Part shown: positions 5,454 through 5,995 of the stretch, one piece after another | Layout of the letters: the number at the start of each line of letters is the position of its first letter | Numbering within the stretch: position 1 is the stretch's first letter | NCBI GenBank assembly: GCA_028681035.1 | Contig: JAQUJJ010000096.1 | Coordinates: forward strand, 7,935-13,929 | Source of the DNA: Candidatus Cloacimonadota bacterium | GTDB lineage: Bacteria; Cloacimonadota; Cloacimonadia; Cloacimonadales; Cloacimonadaceae | Length of the DNA stretch: 5,995 nucleotides | Reading direction: 5' to 3' | Notes under the pieces: generated by a model | Seen by the model: only the letters and a program-made list of their open reading frames with translations | The model's database searches: none | Told to the model about the DNA's origin: nothing | Position numbers and translations under genes: made by a program

Positions 5454-5995
5454 ATGGAAGATATTCAACGCCAACGTGGACGGTTCGGAGACCGCCCCTA
5501 CGGGGAAGATACTAAAACTCAACGTCTTTTAACCACCGAGGACATGGTGAAAACCTACATCATGGGAGAAATCCATGTTCATGCCTTGCGAGGGATAAAT
5601 CTTAGCATCAATACAGGCGAGTTTATTGCTATTATGGGGGCAAGCGGAAGCGGTAAGACTACCTTTATGAATCTGCTTGGCTGCTTGGATAAACCCACTT
5701 CGGGCACTTATATCCTGGATGATATTGCCGTTCACGAAATGAGTGAGGCGGATTTATCTCAGATACGCAATCAAAAGATTGGCTATGTGTTTCAGAGCTT
5801 TTATCTGTTGCCTCGTACCACCGCACTGGAAAACGTGGAACTGCCATTGTTATACTGCAAGAAATGCTCTTTGCACCAACGCCATGAGAAAGCGATGCAT
5901 GCTTTAACTGCCGTGGGGATTGCAGACCGTGCCAAGCATTGCCCCAATCAACTTTCAGGTGGACAACAGCAGCGTGTGGCGATTGCTCGCGCTAT
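5454..5995 (+). CDS. macB: MacB-like ABC transporter, ATPase domain (partial, cut by window end)
   Basis: The frame is open to the window end and gives 180 complete residues of an ABC nucleotide-binding domain. Seen: the aromatic-containing start V-K-T-Y-I-M-G-E (32-39), Walker A G-A-S-G-S-G-K-T (62-69) followed by [11 protein letters not shown] (74-84), the Q-loop V-F-Q-S-F (112-116), and the signature L-S-G-G-Q-Q-Q-R (167-174). Walker B and the membrane half are beyond the window. The Walker A and following segment are very like E. coli MacB, which drives export of macrolides or peptides with MacA and TolC. The ATG at 5454 is one base after the MacA stop. It gives about 24 residues before the usual family start, rich in Arg, Gln and Gly; an alternative Met at 5544 would remove part of the fold. 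Complete membrane domains are expected downstream. Confidence 0.93.
   Translation, partial: MEDIQRQRGRFGDRPYGEDTKTQRLLTTEDMVKTYIMGEIHVHALRGINLSINTGEFIAIMGASGSGKTTFMNLLGCLDKPTSGTYILDDIAVHEMSEADLSQIRNQKIGYVFQSFYLLPRTTALENVELPLLYCKKCSLHQRHEKAMHALTAVGIADRAKHCPNQLSGGQQQRVAIARA

Noticed and set aside
1..5995. CRISPR array, tRNA, rRNA, insertion sequence or transposase
   Set aside because: I saw no regularly spaced repeats, no tRNA-like cloverleaf, no rRNA segments and no transposase or integrase motifs in the window.

Overview
The window looks like a chromosomal piece of a Gram-negative bacterium. The evidence is an outer-membrane TolC-type channel, a MacA-type periplasmic adaptor and a lipoprotein. 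Codon use and base composition (moderate GC) resemble AT-leaning anaerobes such as the Cloacimonadota or Fibrobacterota/Bacteroidota side of the tree, but that placement is a guess; no rRNA or marker gene is present. All real genes lie on the + strand.

Region 1 (3-1693) is a tight three-gene cassette. It holds a TIR-domain protein, a small protein with about three transmembrane segments, and a second, different TIR-like protein of the DUF1863/ThsB type. Intergenic gaps are 7 and 13 bases, with a Shine-Dalgarno site for each internal gene. Both TIR proteins keep the glutamate expected to be catalytic, each inside a W-x-P-W-E motif. I read the cassette as a candidate anti-phage system related to Thoeris. 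In it, TIR enzymes would make or consume an NAD-derived molecule and the membrane protein could be the killing effector. No canonical ThsA (SIR2-SLOG or TM-macro) is visible, so this would be an unusual or minimal form, unless that gene lies upstream of the window.

Region 2 (1746-2532) holds two small genes that I do not recognise: a predicted lipoprotein and a 114-residue helical protein with a hydrophobic C-terminus. They are 10 bases apart with strong ribosome binding sites, and may be an extension of the cassette or independent cargo.

Region 3 (2533-2805) is non-coding. It holds a perfect 16-base palindrome, a second 13-base dyad, short direct repeats, a hairpin with a T-tract on the minus strand, and weak promoter-like sequences.

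Region 4 (2806-5995) is an ordinary tripartite efflux operon in the order TolC-like channel, MacA-like adaptor, MacB-like ABC transporter. The last gene is cut by the window end. Sampled rows are near 37% GC in region 1, about 42% in region 2 and 48-53% in region 4. This fits a horizontally acquired defence module next to a housekeeping efflux operon.
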